NCBI GenBank assembly: GCA_964017195.1
Contig: OZ024895.1
Location: 24,460,233-24,524,232, forward strand
DNA: 64,000 nt
Source: Siderastrea radians
Lineage: Eukaryota; Cnidaria; Anthozoa; Scleractinia; Rhizangiidae
Direction of reading: 5' to 3'
In this document: piece by piece, positions 9,921 to 22,415 of the stretch
How the letters are laid out: the number at the start of each line of letters is the position of its first letter
Numbering within the stretch: position 1 is the stretch's first letter
Notes under the pieces: model-generated
What the model saw: the letters and a program-made list of their open reading frames with translations, nothing else
Database searches by the model: none
Told to the model about the DNA's origin: nothing
Position numbers and translations under genes: made by a program

Positions 9921-10900
9921 AAAATGAAGAAGGGAAGATCATGTTTATATAAGATAAAAGAGAGTGCGTGTGTTAGTAAACAAGTGGAAAACGAATTAAG
10001 AAGGAAGATAATGCTTATTTACGATATACGAGTCTGCGTGTTAGCGGAAAAATGATAACGGATTTTAATTCTCAAAAGAAGGGATGGTAATGCTTGTTTG
10101 CGATATACGAGAGTGCGCGTGCTAGTTAACAAGTGATAAATGAATTAAGAAGGGAAGATAATGTTTATATACGATATCAGGGTGCACGTGTTAGTAAAAG
10201 AGTGATAACGCAACTAAAAAGGGAAGAAAATGTTTATGTAAGATTTAAATCAGTGTGCGTGTAAACACACAAGTGATAAATGAATTAAGGGGAAGACAAC
10301 GCTTATTTACGATACACGAGATTCCGTGTGTTAGTAAACAAGTGATAAATGAATTGGAAGGGGTGAAAATGTTTATATAAGATACGGGAGAGTGCGTGTG
10401 TAACCAAACAAGTGACAAACGAGTTAAGAAGGGATGATGGTGCTCATTTAGGATGCAGGAGAGTGCGCGTGTAAGTAAAGAAGAAATAAGTGAATTAAGA
10501 AGGGATGATAATGTTTATATACGATATAAGGAGAGAGCACAAGAGTAAGTAAACAAGTGATGAATGAGTTAAGACGGTATGATGTTTTTATTAGATATAC
10601 GAGAGTGTACTTGTAAGTAAGCAAATAACAAATGAATTAAGTAGGAATAGTAATGATTATATACGACCTAAGGCAGTGTGCTTGTAACTTAAAAAGTGAT
10701 ATCTGAATCGAGAAGGACAATAATGTTTATATACGATACAAGGGAGTGTGCGATTATTAACAGGAGATGAGAATATTTATATGTCACTGTAAGTGTATGT
10801 GTGTGTCTGTGTGTGTAAACTATTAATAAATAAATCAAGAGGGGTAAAATAATTTAAGTACGATATAAGAAGGTGAAAGTGTTAGTAAACAATTGCTGAC
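9921..10900. repeat. Degenerate continuation of the 71-bp minisatellite
   Basis: Units keep GTTTATAT..GATA, GAGAGTGCGCGTGTTAGTAA and AAGTGATAAATGAATTAAGA but diverge strongly with distance from 9921. A GT-rich stretch lies at ~10798-10820. Confidence 0.8.
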
Positions 10901-11940
10901 AGGCCAACAAAAAGAAAGAATATTGCTTGTGTCATTCAGGATTGGTGCGTGTTAGAAAAACGACGTATAAATGAAATAAAAACTTTTTTAAGGTCGTGCG
11001 CATGTAGCTAATAAACTTGTAAATCAAATAAAATGGAAACAGCTATTTTATACAATTTGCGCCTCTTAATAAGCAAGTAAATAATAATGAAAGAAGTGAA
11101 ATGTGCGCGTGTTAGTAAACTAATTAAGAGAAATATTAGAGCGTTTTCATAAATAATAGCGCGAATTAAGATATAAATAAACAATACCACAGGGTACAAA
11201 GCAAACTATCCTATTATACCAAAACAAAAAAACCGTAGTGAACTAAATCTCTTAGAACAACAAAATTGAATTGAATTAAATAAATGTTAGATTAATAATC
11301 AAAATCAAATTTCTCTCACTTTTCATACACATTAACGACAAAAATTACTTGATTGAGTGTGTTTCTAAATCAAGGTGATTTTTACTCTCACTAACCGTCT
11401 GCAGCTTTGATTTGGCATCGTATCGTAAAAGGAAATTAAGAGAATGGTCTTGCACCGCTGGGAGCATTAGAATGTAAACGTTTAAGTTACTGTACACTTA
11501 ATCATTAGGCTTCCTCACTATGACATCACCGGGAGAAATTCATCCTTCCCTGTAGCCTTGCCTGTTCGCCATTTCTTGCAAACTTTTGCCATGTCAGCAC
11601 TGAATGAGTAACATTTTTAAGTTAGCTGCGCGCGTAGCTGATCTATTAAAGAGAAAATTTAAGTTTACGAGTTTGCACTTCGAAAATAGGCTTGGAGGGT
11701 GGGGTTAAGTTATCTAGTGTGAAGAAAATATGGATAAGAATTTTTGTCATCCAGCTTTTTGCACTTTCACTCATGCAGTAACACGGGATATGTAGTGTTG
11801 TTCCAACAAATGCAATTTTAACATGTAACTATTCATATGAAAGCATTTGAGCAGTACCGTTTTGGTGGCACTGTTGTGGCTAAGTTTCATTTAAACACGC
11901 GTTGGCGAGTTCCAGTGTTTTTAGTCGTATATTTACGAAG
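10901..11940. other. No gene seen
   Basis: AT-rich, without recognisable coding or repeat structure apart from traces of the minisatellite up to ~11130. From ~11930 it becomes similar to the sequence upstream of H1 found again at 16380 and 38450. Confidence 0.5.
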
Positions 11941-12320
11941 TTTGGAATTTTTCTTCTGGTTTTCGAAGCGCGATCTTGCACAAAATGCCGCGTAATGACT
12001 AAACAATGTTGTGTATACTTAAGCTATCGGCTCTCCAGGCTGTTAAAAACACTCTAATCGTCCCACTCGTTTGCCTCATGGAGCAGTGTACTTAATTCTA
12101 CAACTGAAATCAGTTTCAAAAACACAAAATGTAACGAGACCGGGAAATTACCGAGTCTTGAACGGGGCAAAGAAACACAACATAGCCTTAGTTAAACACG
12201 TTCGTAAAGCCTAGTTGTGGCGGTTTTCTTCCTCTGCGGTCCGCTTATAGAAGTAAAAACTTTACAACGCAGACAATCGACATCTCGCAAAGCGAAAGGA
12301 GTTGACAGAAGTTTAATAGA
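11941..12320 (+). promoter_or_regulatory. Histone H1 promoter, copy 1
   Basis: Nearly identical to 38450-38809 and, in part, to 16378-16687. It contains AAACACAAA at 12120-12128, matching the H1-specific AC box known from animal H1 promoters, and a TATA-like CTTATAG at 12244-12250 about 70 bp before the ATG. Confidence 0.7.
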
Positions 12321-12925
<605 letters not shown>

Positions 12926-12954
12926 GTCAATCATCCGAGAGCACCACGACAAAC

Positions 12955-12970
12955 GGCTCCATTAGGAGCC
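12955..12970 (+). terminator. Histone 3' stem-loop (of the H3 remnant)
   Basis: GGCTCCATTAGGAGCC preceded by ACAAAC and followed by ACC. It has the 6-bp stem, 4-nt loop layout of the replication-dependent histone mRNA stem-loop bound by SLBP. The loop reads ATTA here and TTTA in the other histone copies. Confidence 0.85.
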
Positions 12971-13306
12971 ACCCCTCGAAATAAAAAGTCAATGGCCAAT
13001 TACTTGTGACTTATGTGTCTCTTAACTGAAGTTTGGTTTCGAGCAACTCAGGTAAGCTCGGTCTGATCTATGAAAGAGAGTGAAAACAGCGCAAATAAAA
13101 AGAAGAAATGATAATTTAGCTGGAAATTGAGCGCGCTTTGTGCTGTCATGTCTGTGCGCGCGCAGCTTTTAGGACAAAACAACACTCGTTTTTTTTTCCT
13201 TTAATTATCACAAATAATAATATTACTACTCATTTAAACAAGGGCAGTGTCATATCATAAACCTAACAATAAAATCCTAGGCGCTGCAGTACACCAAAAT
13301 AATTCA

Positions 13307-13509
13307 GCGGCTAAAGTATCCCCGGTAAAGAAAAAGCCCGCTGCTAAGCCTAAGCCTGCCAAGAAAGAGAAGAAATCCACCCACAAAGCAGAGAGCTTCA
13401 GTCCCAAAGAACAGCACAGCCAAGAAGCTGTCAGCAAAGAAGTCGAAGGAGAACACAAATTAAGGCGCCTACTAGAAAGCCGGCAGCCAAGAAAGTTAGC
13501 AAGAAGTGA
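13307..13509 (+). pseudogene. Histone H1 C-terminal fragment
   Basis: Lysine/alanine/proline-rich H1 tail matching 12500-12690 and 39170-39363, with a shifted frame after ~13380. It is preceded directly by the intergenic block CATAAACCTAACAATAAAAT (13255-13275), which elsewhere lies ~900 bp upstream of H1. A deletion therefore removed the promoter and globular domain. Confidence 0.8.
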
Positions 13510-13531
13510 ACACGCACCACTTTAACAAAAC

Positions 13532-13547
13532 GGCTCCTTTAGGAGCC
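13532..13547 (+). terminator. Histone 3' stem-loop (H1 fragment)
   Basis: GGCTCCTTTAGGAGCC, 22 bp after the H1 stop, flanked by AAAAC and ACCA. A purine-rich AAATAAAGAAAAGC follows, in the position of a U7-binding histone downstream element. Confidence 0.85.
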
Positions 13548-13872
13548 ACCAAATAAAGAAAAGCAATGATCAGCCTTCAATGATTTGACACAATAGCACA
13601 CCCCTCCCTTTTAGTGTACCATTGCCCACCCATACCGAATCATATCGGAAACTAGAGCGGCTTGTTTAATTGTCTGGATATCACAGACAAACCAGAGATA
13701 CCAAATGCTTAGAGGGAAATAAAAAGAGCACGCGTAGTTTTACGGCCAGTGGAAGCAGGTCAATTTCTGTAATATCGCTGTTGCTCGCAAATCAGTGAAC
13801 TTAATGCACCACAAGAAAAAAAAAACAAAACACACAAACAAACAATACAAAAGTCAAACCAAACCAAACAAA

Positions 13873-13932
<60 letters not shown>
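13873..13932. repeat. (CA)n microsatellite
   Basis: About 30 CA units between the H1 fragment and H2B. The equivalent position in block 2 (39723-39760) has a shorter run of the same repeat. Confidence 0.98.
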
Positions 13933-13933
<1 letters not shown>

Positions 13934-14132
13934 GTGGTATCGTGTGTATGGGTAATGCACAGTTATATGTATATCGGGAATTATAATTATTGCTTTTTTG
14001 TTCGTCGCGATTCAATGTTCGCGGAAAAGCTGGAGCAACTAAGATTGTTTTCGTTTGTGAGCGTCTGCCTACTTTATAGCGGGTTAGGGGTTTTGATAGT
14101 ATTGTTGGACATTGCTTTATACGACATTTGGT

Positions 14133-14148
14133 GGGTCCTAAAAGAGCC
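14133..14148 (-). terminator. Histone 3' stem-loop of H2B copy 1 (mismatched stem)
   Basis: Minus strand GGCTCTTTTAGGACCC. The second copy has GGAGCC, so one stem base pair is broken here. It lies about 30 bp beyond the H2B stop. Confidence 0.8.
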
Positions 14149-14177
14149 GTTGGTTTGTTTCATCAAGAGCGACTAGC

Positions 14178-14561
14178 TCACTTGCTGCTGGTAAACTTCG
14201 TTACGGCCTTGGTACCCCCGCTGACGGCGTGCTTTGCCAATTCTCCGGGCAGAAGCAGCCTGATGGCGGTTTGGATCTCGCGGGAGCTAATGGTGGACTT
14301 CTTGTTGTAGTGGGCCAGGCGGGAAGATTCCGTGGCGATTCGCTCGAAGATGTCGTTCACGAAGGAGTTCATGATGCCCATGGCTTTGCTGGAGATGCCC
14401 GTGTCAGGGTGCACCTGCTTCAAGACCTTGGAGATGTAGATCGCATAGCTCTCCTTTCTCCTAGACCGCTTCTTGTTCTTGCCTGAACCATCAGCCGTCC
14501 CGGACTTAGCCTTGCCCGCTCTCTTCTCACCCTTTTTCGCGGCCGGTACTTTCGGTGCCAT
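14178..14561 (-). CDS. H2B: Histone H2B, copy 1
   Basis: 127 residues, intact and of normal length. A lysine-rich N-terminal tail ([14 protein letters not shown]) is followed by a complete histone fold from [20 protein letters not shown] through AVTKFTSSK. It carries YISK where the other copy has YIYK, the usual metazoan form, so one copy-specific change is visible. It is a core nucleosome component, dimerising with H2A. It is divergent from the H2A gene at 15004 across a 442-bp shared promoter, the classic H2A-H2B pair. The stem-loop just downstream has a mismatch, so processing may be weakened. Confidence 0.95.
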   Translation of the reverse strand: MAPKVPAAKKGEKRAGKAKSGTADGSGKNKKRSRRKESYAIYISKVLKQVHPDTGISSKAMGIMNSFVNDIFERIATESSRLAHYNKKSTISSREIQTAIRLLLPGELAKHAVSGGTKAVTKFTSSK

Positions 14562-15003
14562 GAGTTCTCAGTTATGGATTATTAGCTTTGATTCTCGAAA
14601 TCAGCTTCGATAACTCAGGCTAGCGCAATTTCTATTTATGTCAACAAATTCAATAGGATTAATTAGTATGCGGATCACAATTGCCGTGCTTTTTACCGAT
14701 TGGTTATTACTTAAAAAGTCCGATGCCGCTTTAAGAAAAAATCGAAAACAAAGGTAGTTTGCATATCTTTTGTGAAGCTACGGTCGCGTCTTGATTGGTG
14801 TGGTTTGATCCGCGAAAGACAGCACAAGCAAAATAAATTTGGGGTTCATAGATTTTAGCGAACACATTGATTTCTGAAATTATGAATATATGAAATTCAT
14901 ATATTTGAACTGCGGAATGAAGAAATAAATGTAAAGATAATAACTGCGAGGATCTTCTTTACATTTATTACATTGATTTCTCTCGACTCGATTTCTTGAA
15001 AAA
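14562..15003. promoter_or_regulatory. Divergent H2B-H2A promoter
   Basis: It contains two ATTGG (inverted CCAAT) boxes near 14699 and 14797, and TTTGCATA near 14758-14765, one base short of the octamer typical of H2B promoters. The H2B-proximal half is repeated at 40390-40650 in block 2, where the H2A half is absent. Confidence 0.65.
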
Positions 15004-15383
<380 letters not shown>

Positions 15384-15412
15384 GCTACAGGCTTACCACA
15401 GAAAACAAAAAC

Positions 15413-15428
15413 GGCTCTTTTAGGAGCC
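15413..15428 (+). terminator. Histone 3' stem-loop of H2A
   Basis: GGCTCTTTTAGGAGCC, 29 bp after the stop, with flanks AAAAAC and ACCAAA as in the other histone copies. Confidence 0.9.
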
Positions 15429-16119
15429 ACCAAATATCAAATAAAGTCATGGCCAATCAGCAAATAATTCATGTCTAGCAAAAGATGTAATTTCAAGGGA
15501 GCACATTTATCGTTTTATAATTTCTAGTTTGCAACGAATAACACTCCCTATTTGCGTAAAGTGTGCGCTTTCTGAAAACTAACAAGCATAAAAAGTCACT
15601 TAATTGCGCAGCGCTGCGACTGCAATGTTGATCGCGTGCATGGTAAACTTGAAACTGTGCATGTTTGGCAAGGCAATCAAACAAATTGATTAAAAAAAAA
15701 TTACTTAAGTAAAAGTTTGACACTTACTGTGCTTGATATTGATCGCTGGGAATGAACTTCCGAAGACACGCGTAGACGCCAGCTGACATTTGATTTGGGT
15801 AATGCACGAGATAATCATCGGGCTGGAATAAGGGCAGTGTCATATCATAAACCTAACAATAAAATCCTAGGCGCTGCAGCACTCTCAAAATAACTCAGCT
15901 GCCTTCGAAAGAACATGTAATTAAACGTGCGTTCTAACGAATTAGGCATAATTGATGACGACGTCGTTAGCAGTTTGTTACGTCTGCAAGCGCGTGCGAT
16001 CTGTTTGAAAACTTTGATTTCTCAAAACGCATGGTTTTTTACAGGACATTTCTCTACAAATGTAAGTAGCGATACAATCCCGGAATGTAACGGAAACATG
16101 AGCGTTTGAATTTCCGTTA
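15429..16119. other. Histone intergenic spacer
   Basis: No gene. The segment from ~15828 to 16080 is nearly identical to 37973-38215 (for example ATCCTAGGCGCTGCAG), showing that it is repeat-unit spacer upstream of H1. Confidence 0.7.
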
Positions 16120-16142
16120 NNNNNNNNNNNNNNNNNNNNNNN
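16120..16142. other. Assembly gap (23 N)
   Basis: A run of 23 Ns inside the histone spacer. The parallel region of block 2 at 38216-38226 reads straight through, so little sequence may actually be missing. Confidence 1.
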
Positions 16143-16377
16143 GTGAATGCAAGCACGACATAGAAAATGCTTTCAAGTTGCCTTGTTCTCTATACAGCAT
16201 GAAAAAAATCGGAGAAAATACTATTTTGAAGCGCTCTTGTCTGTTCATGAAGTGCGTGGCAAGAAAAGAAAGACAGGATGAAGGCTTTGTTAAGTCGTCC
16301 ATCAATGCAAAAAGACACGAGATCGAGTTATAAAATATGAGGTTTTGAAACACCCCCCCCCCCCCCAGCGCGAATGT

Positions 16378-16687
16378 ATTTTTGCGAAGTTTGGTATTTT
16401 TCTTCTGGTTTTCGAAGCGCGATCTTGCACAAAATGCCGCGTAATGACTAAAGAATGTTGTGTATACTTAAGCTATCGGCTCTCCAGGCTGTTAAAAACA
16501 CTCTAATCGTCCCACTCGTTTGCCTCATGGAGCAGTGTACTTAATTCTACAACTGAAACCAGTTTCAAAAAACACAAAATGTAACGAGACCGGGAAATTA
16601 TCGAGTCTTGAACGGGGCAAAGAAGCACAACATAGCCTTAGTTAAACACGTTCGTAAAGCCTAGTAGTAGCGGTTTGCTCCCTCTGT
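16378..16687 (+). promoter_or_regulatory. Third H1 promoter copy, truncated
   Basis: Same as 38450-38726, including the AC box AAACACAAA at 16570-16578. The similarity stops at CCCTCTG, just before the TATA-like box, and no H1 gene follows. The Polinton begins 28 bp later. Confidence 0.75.
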
Positions 16688-16715
16688 TTGAACAAACATG
16701 CAATGAAGTTTGCTT

Positions 16716-17053
16716 AGTAGTATAGTAAAATGGGGGTTCTGTAACAGCTTTATTACTGGGAGATTTATTTCAAGTTTTTAAACCGCTCACATATGAAACA
16801 ATTTTTCACATAGGAGAAAGAGAAAAGTTTTATAACTGAGAGTTCTATTTCCGTTTTTACACCGATAGCACAAAACCGGTTTTGTAAAGGTGGAAAAGGT
16901 GGTAAGAATATTATTGCATCACTTTTTAAAAACCGCAATAATATATTTTGCAGTTGTTACTGTCACAGAATTCCAAAAAAAATTTTCATTTAGAGATTTG
17001 TGTTTTGTTATTATATCAAAAGTGTTACAGAATCCAAAATGTCTGTTGCAAGA
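16716..17053. repeat. Polinton left TIR (338 bp)
   Basis: Reverse complement of 32225-32566 with a handful of indels and substitutions. The inner limit falls exactly after the first five codons of PolB. It contains a TATA-like TTATATC near 17011. Confidence 0.93.
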
Positions 17054-20000
17054 AATCAGAAAGATATTTTTCAAATGTTTTATGGTGAAATACCGGAAAA
17101 AGTTAAAAAAAGTTTACCTCGTCCATTAAAACCGCTTATTGAAATTGAGGATGAGTTTTACATATCAACAAACAATAATAATAAATGGCTTCATGTTTGG
17201 AAAATGGTTGTATCGGAAACAAACCCCAACAATAAAGATCTTTTTGAGTTTGCAAGATCAATAAAAGAAAGTTTCACAGATTTAATAAAAAGAGAACTAA
17301 AAGAGTTAAAAAATATAAAAGTAAGTCTAGAGATGAAAGTTAAATTTAAAAAGGAAGAAGAAGAAGAACAAACTCAATACATGGAGCAATATTTTCGAGA
17401 AAATGAGCCACAGGTTTTTAACACAAACGACGATGAAAATGAGATAGAAGAATATTTCGATAACATTTTTGAAAAAATTAATGGAAAAATCGAGGTATGG
17501 GTTGCGGAAGGGTCAGGATGGGAAGTAGAAAAAATAGAGCTTGTGTACGTGAATGTAGCACGTTTTCAGCCACTGCGTGGAGGAACATATTTGCCAATTC
17601 CAACAAAGTTGAAAAACAAAAAAGCAGTAATGAACGTGCAAAATAAGGACAATGAGTGTTTGAAGTGGGCTGTAAGATCAGCTATGTTCCCCCCACCAGA
17701 AGGAAAAAATCCAGACAGACCAAGTTCTTACCCAGTTAACGATGGTATTAATTGGAGTGGCATTGTTTTTCCAACACCAGTAAAACAAATTGACAAACTT
17801 GAGTCGCAAAACGAAAACCTCGCAATAAATGTATTTGGCTGGGAAAATGATTGTGTGATTGTGCATAGGATAAGTAAAAAAGAAAAAAGCGTGCCGCGGA
17901 TAAACCTGATGTTGATTGAGTCGGGTGAAAAACAGCATTATTGTTTTGTGAAAAGAGTAAGCGCACTGCTTTATGATCAGAGCAAACATCGTGATACGAA
18001 ACATTATTGCATGTTGTGTTTGACAGGTTTTTCAAGAAAGGATTTGTTGGAAAACCATGAAAAATATTGTAATGGTTTAAAAGGAAACCCGACAAGGATT
18101 GATATGCCAAAAGAGGAGGAAAAAATAGTTTCATTTCAAAATTATAACAAACAAATGAAAGTGCCTTATGTTATATATGCTGACATTGAGGCTTTGATAA
18201 GAAAGATTCTTGGCTGTGAGCTTGGGCCAGAGAGCAAGAAAAAAAGTTACACCATGAAAACAGATTATCACGAGGCAAGTGGTTATTCTTACACGGTTGT
18301 GAGAAGTGACGGTGAAGTTTCAGGACCAAAAGTTTACAGGGGTGAAAACGCGGTGGGAACGTTTTTTAGTGACATTCTGAAGGAAGAGGTGAAAATAAGA
18401 GAGAGTTTGGCAGCACCAAAACCAATTGTGATGACGGCTGAAGACTGGAAAAAATACAAAACCGCAACAGATTGCCACATTTGTAATAAAAGTTTGATAA
18501 AAGATGAATTCTTAGACTCTTCGCCGGTTTGGAGCATAGAAGATGGTGAAGGTGGAGAAAAAAGCAGCTATAGGGGTCAATGGGGGATTCTTAAGCTACA
18601 AAAATTAACAGAAAAAAAAGACCAATTGGAAGCAAAACAACAGAAAAATTGTATTTTCTGTGATAATCCATTACTTCAGAAAAACTTCAGAGACGCAGTG
18701 AAAGACCATTGTCACATAACTGGAAGGTATCGAGGTGCGACGCACAACAATTGCAATGTAAAACTGTACATTAACCCAAAAACAACCCCCATACCTATTG
18801 TATTTCACAATCTAAAGGGTTACGACGCGCACCATTTAATGCAAGAGATGTCGAAACTTTGTGAAGAGGTTAAATGCATTCCTATAAACATGGAGAAATA
18901 TATCACATTTTCAGTCGGAGGTCTGCGTTTCATTGACAGCTTCAACTTTTTGCAAGGAAGTCTTGATTCACTTGTAAGCGCAACACCAAAGGAGTCATTG
19001 AAAATAACATCAACCATTTCAAAAGGCAGCGACCTGCTTTACAAAAAAGGGATCTATCCTTATGAGTACATGGATTCATGGGAGAGATTTAGCGAGATAA
19101 AGCTTCCGGACAAAGAGAAGTTTTACAGTAAGCTGAACGACGAGCACATAACAGACGAAGAGTACGCACACGCGCAGACTGTCTGGGAGACTTTTGAATG
19201 TAAAACGTTGGGTGATTATCATGATCTTTACGTTAAAACAGATGTTGCCCTGTTGGCAGATGTTTTTGAGAACTTCCGAAATTTATGCCAAGAGCAGTAT
19301 GGGTTAGATCCAGCTCATTATTACACATCACCAGGATTATCCTGGGACGCTTTATTGAAAAAGACGGGGGTCGAGCTTGATTTATTCACAGACATTGATA
19401 TGTACCTATTTGTGGAAAGGGGAATGCGGGGTGGAATCTCCATGGTAAGCAAGAGATACGCAAAGGCAAACAACCCGTATGTACCTGACTATGACCCAAG
19501 CAGACCAAACAAATATATTATGTATCTTGACGAAAATAATCTTTATGGATGGGCAATGAGCAAGCCACTCCCGAAAAGAGATTTTAAATGGAAACGTGTT
19601 ATGCCCACTGAGGAAGAAATCATTAAGAAAAAAGAAAACGCAAAGAATGGATGGATTCTTGATGTGGATCTTGAATACCCAAAAGAACTGCATGAAGAAC
19701 ACAACAGTTTTCCCCTCGCCCCTGAGAAAAAGCAGGTTAAAAATGAATGGATGTCGGAATACCAACACAGTTTGATAAAAGACTTGGATCTGAAAACACC
19801 AAAATGCAACAAGTTGTTGTTGACTTTTCAAGACAAAAACAACTATGTGGTGCATTACCGAAACTTGCAGTTTTATCTGAAGCAAGGAATGAAACTGAAG
19901 CGTGTGAACAAGGTGTTAGAGTTCGGACAAGAATGCTGGATGGAGCCGTACATCCGGGTGAATACAGAATTCAGAAAAAACGCAAAGAGCGACTTTGAAA

Positions 20001-20857
20001 AGAACTTTTACAAGTTAATGAATAACTCAGTTTTTGGAAAAACCATGGAAAACCTGCGTAACCGTGTTGACATAAAAATAGTGAGAGGTAATGAGACAAA
20101 CAAAATAAGGAAATACGTTGCAAGCCCTTTATAATCAAGGCATGTTATGTTTTCAAACGACTTATTTGGAATCGGCATGCGCAAAAGCAAGCTGCTTCTG
20201 AACAAACCGGTCTACACCGGTATGACGATCCTTGACAACAGCAAGATTCTCATGTACGATTTTTTCTACAACGAGCTGAAAAAAAAATATGGCCCAAAGT
20301 GCGAACTTTTGTACACGGACACCGACAGCCTTCTGCTTGAGATTGAAACGGATGATGTATACAAAGACATCGAAACAAAAAAAGATCTATATGATACGAG
20401 TGATTACCCGAAGGAGCATCCACTTTACTCAAATGTCAACAAAAAGGTCTTGGGCAAAATGAAAGACGAATGCAATGGAACCCCCATAGCAGAGTGTGTC
20501 TGTCTGAGATCGAAAATGTACTCGATACTGAAAGGCAATGAAAAAAATATAAAAAAAGCGAAGGGTGTGAAAAAATGTGTCGTCAAGAAACAAATAATGC
20601 ATGAACAGTACAAGGAAACGCTTTTTGGTAAGAAGCAGTTATGGCATGGAATGAACATTCTTCGAAGCGAGGGACATGAGATCTATGGCATGTATGTTAA
20701 CAAAAAATCGCTTTCCTCATTTGATTCAAAGCGATGGATAGAAGAAGATGGTATTCATACAAAAGCTTATGGTTATGAACCTGCATTCAAATTTACAGAT
20801 GCTGAAATTGCCGCAATTGCTGCAGCTGAAGAAGAATTAGAGTTGCTCGGGTGGTAA
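17039..20857 (+). pseudogene. polB: Family B DNA polymerase, protein-primed type, one frameshift
   Basis: It would replicate the element by a protein-primed mechanism. The start at 17039 is chosen because it is shared with the right-hand terminal gene inside the TIR. Visible in order: a C2H2-like finger (18001-18070), exonuclease I IYADIEAL (18172-18195), a DHCHITGRYRGATH...C metal motif resembling endonuclease VII-type zinc folds (18703-18757), Exo II NLKGYDAHH (~18808), Exo III TDVALLADVF (~19236), motif A YLDENNLYGWAM (~19522), motif B KLMNNSVFGKTMEN (~20011) and motif C YTDTDSLLLE (~20311). The first frame ends at 20134 and the remainder (20147-20857) continues in another frame, so one indel lies around 20125-20146. 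Otherwise the protein is complete at about 1270 codons. It ends convergent with integrase and overlaps it by 21 bp. Confidence 0.95.
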
Positions 20858-21841
20858 CTCTATGTTTGGAGGGACAACCAAAAGCTCTTCGCGGACAAAC
20901 CAACGTTTTGGTCCGTCAAACAAATAATAGATAACCGGTGCGTCTGGTTTTATCAGAATTTTTTCAATCTCGTAAACATTCAAAGACCAGATTGGGTCGG
21001 TAGCTCTTCGCCGGCCACCTTCAAGTTCACCAGGTTGATAAAGATAGCGAACACTTAAACCGGATGGGAGCTTTTTTTCGTTCACACCAACGGGTCTCAA
21101 ATAAGGTGTCGAGGGTTTGGATGGAACAGTTTTCTTTTTGATGGCATCAACAGGTTTTTGACCAGTCAGTCGAGTGACTTCTTTATTCAAAGCTGAAATA
21201 ACAGCTGGCAGTCGGGTCACCCATTCAGTCGATCTTTTGTCGTCTGGGAGTCGCATTTCAACCCCATATTGGTGTCCAAACAGTCGTTCAGCCAGGGTGC
21301 GGTTAAATCTTTCAACAATTGCTTGATCACGGTGAATATCCACACGACCACGTCTTACCTCGACATTATGTTTCGAAAGCAGTTGATTCACAGCGCCCAT
21401 AAACTCACGACCAGGATCGACTTGAAGCAGTTTCGGCCATTTCAAAGGACCACGACTATAAATCCGTTCCAGAGCAGCTGCGACTTCTTTAGCCTCTTTT
21501 GTGGTTAACGGTTCGGCTTCTTTGTATCGAGAGGCCACATCTACCACCGTGAGAGCATATTTAAAAGTTTTACGGGAGCGTGGTGGGCGATCGTGTGGGA
21601 GATACAGAAGATCGGCTTGATGAACTTTGTTTGGAACAGGAACATCAAATTTCGGTCTTGGAATATAACGTGGGGCTGGTAAATAAATCTGCCAAAGAGC
21701 TTGCTTCATCAACCAGTTTTGAGCCACATCTTCCGAAACTTTCGCTGCCTGGGCTAATTTCTTAATTGCTGCAAACCCTTTCCAATACCCTTGCGGGCTG
21801 TAATAAATTTTTGACAACTTATTTAAAACGCGTGAGCTCAT
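20837..21841 (-). CDS. Retroviral-like (DDE) integrase
   Basis: 334 residues, intact. An N-terminal helical region is followed by an RNase H-fold catalytic core with the DDE triad visible as VHQADLLYL, LLQVDPGREF and AIVERFN. The C-terminal part (WSLNVYEIEKIL, WFVREELLVV) resembles the small beta-barrel/chromo-type tail of Polinton integrases. It would insert the element with a 6-bp duplication. It is divergent from the gene at 21864 across a 22-bp gap that contains the palindrome GTATACTATAC-type promoter. This is one of the few large genes of the element without a break. Confidence 0.95.
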   Translation of the reverse strand: MSSRVLNKLSKIYYSPQGYWKGFAAIKKLAQAAKVSEDVAQNWLMKQALWQIYLPAPRYIPRPKFDVPVPNKVHQADLLYLPHDRPPRSRKTFKYALTVVDVASRYKEAEPLTTKEAKEVAAALERIYSRGPLKWPKLLQVDPGREFMGAVNQLLSKHNVEVRRGRVDIHRDQAIVERFNRTLAERLFGHQYGVEMRLPDDKRSTEWVTRLPAVISALNKEVTRLTGQKPVDAIKKKTVPSKPSTPYLRPVGVNEKKLPSGLSVRYLYQPGELEGGRRRATDPIWSLNVYEIEKILIKPDAPVIYYLFDGPKRWFVREELLVVPPNIELPPEQL

Positions 21842-21863
21842 TGTATACTATACACAATAAAAA
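21842..21863. promoter_or_regulatory. Bidirectional TATA-type promoter
   Basis: Only 22 bp separate two divergent start codons. The sequence TTGTATACTATACACAATAA is close to palindromic. On the minus strand it gives TATACA directly before ATG, and on the plus strand TATACAC about 14 bp before ATG. Confidence 0.55.
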
Positions 21864-22415
21864 ATGGACGACCCGTTTGACTGTTTGCAAGGTGAGAAAA
21901 TTTCGTCGAAAATAATTAAAGAAATGTTGCAAAAAAATGAAATAAGCTTGTTATCAAAAAAGATTGATCGTTGTCCTTCATGCGAGGAGCAAATAGTTTA
22001 TGTGGAGAATGAGTTCTGTCAGGCATGTCAAAAATGTGGTAGAGTGATTGAATGTGATGATTATGAATATTTTGAAGAAGAAAATTGGAGAAGAAGTTCC
22101 ACTGCTCTTAAAACAAATAATGATTATTTAAACAATGTTTTGCGAAAATGGAACATTAAAGAAATGTTTTCTTCCAGCGAGGTAGATTTTCTTGGTAACG
22201 TTATTGCTCAATTTCAGAAGATGTCCGGCAAGTCAGTGAACTACCCCTATTTTTTGTACAATTATTTTGAAATAGTACCTTCTGAATGCTGGCCAAAGAA
22301 AAAAGAAATTATGGAATCTATTTCTAATCACCTTCCAAAAAGCTTAGAAAGTTGGCGGCACGCAAAACATGAGTTTTATAAATGGTGGTTGAAAGCCAAT
22401 CAAGGTTCTTCATAA
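21864..22415 (+). CDS. Zinc-ribbon protein, late-transcription-factor (VLTF3)-like
   Basis: 183 residues. A four-cysteine zinc ribbon (CPSCEEQ...CQACQKCG, residues ~37-60) is followed by an acidic patch and a helical domain beginning TALKTNNDYLNNVLRKWN. That layout resembles poxvirus late transcription factor 3-like proteins reported in large DNA viruses and some Polinton-like elements. The resemblance is from layout only. If right, it would recognise the TATA-type promoters found in front of the other genes. Overlaps the end of the next minus-strand gene by 16 bp. Confidence 0.5.
   Translation: MDDPFDCLQGEKISSKIIKEMLQKNEISLLSKKIDRCPSCEEQIVYVENEFCQACQKCGRVIECDDYEYFEEENWRRSSTALKTNNDYLNNVLRKWNIKEMFSSSEVDFLGNVIAQFQKMSGKSVNYPYFLYNYFEIVPSECWPKKKEIMESISNHLPKSLESWRHAKHEFYKWWLKANQGSS

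Noticed and set aside
13760..13986. Cys/Val- and Thr/His-repeat frames
   Set aside because: Translation of the (CA)n microsatellite.
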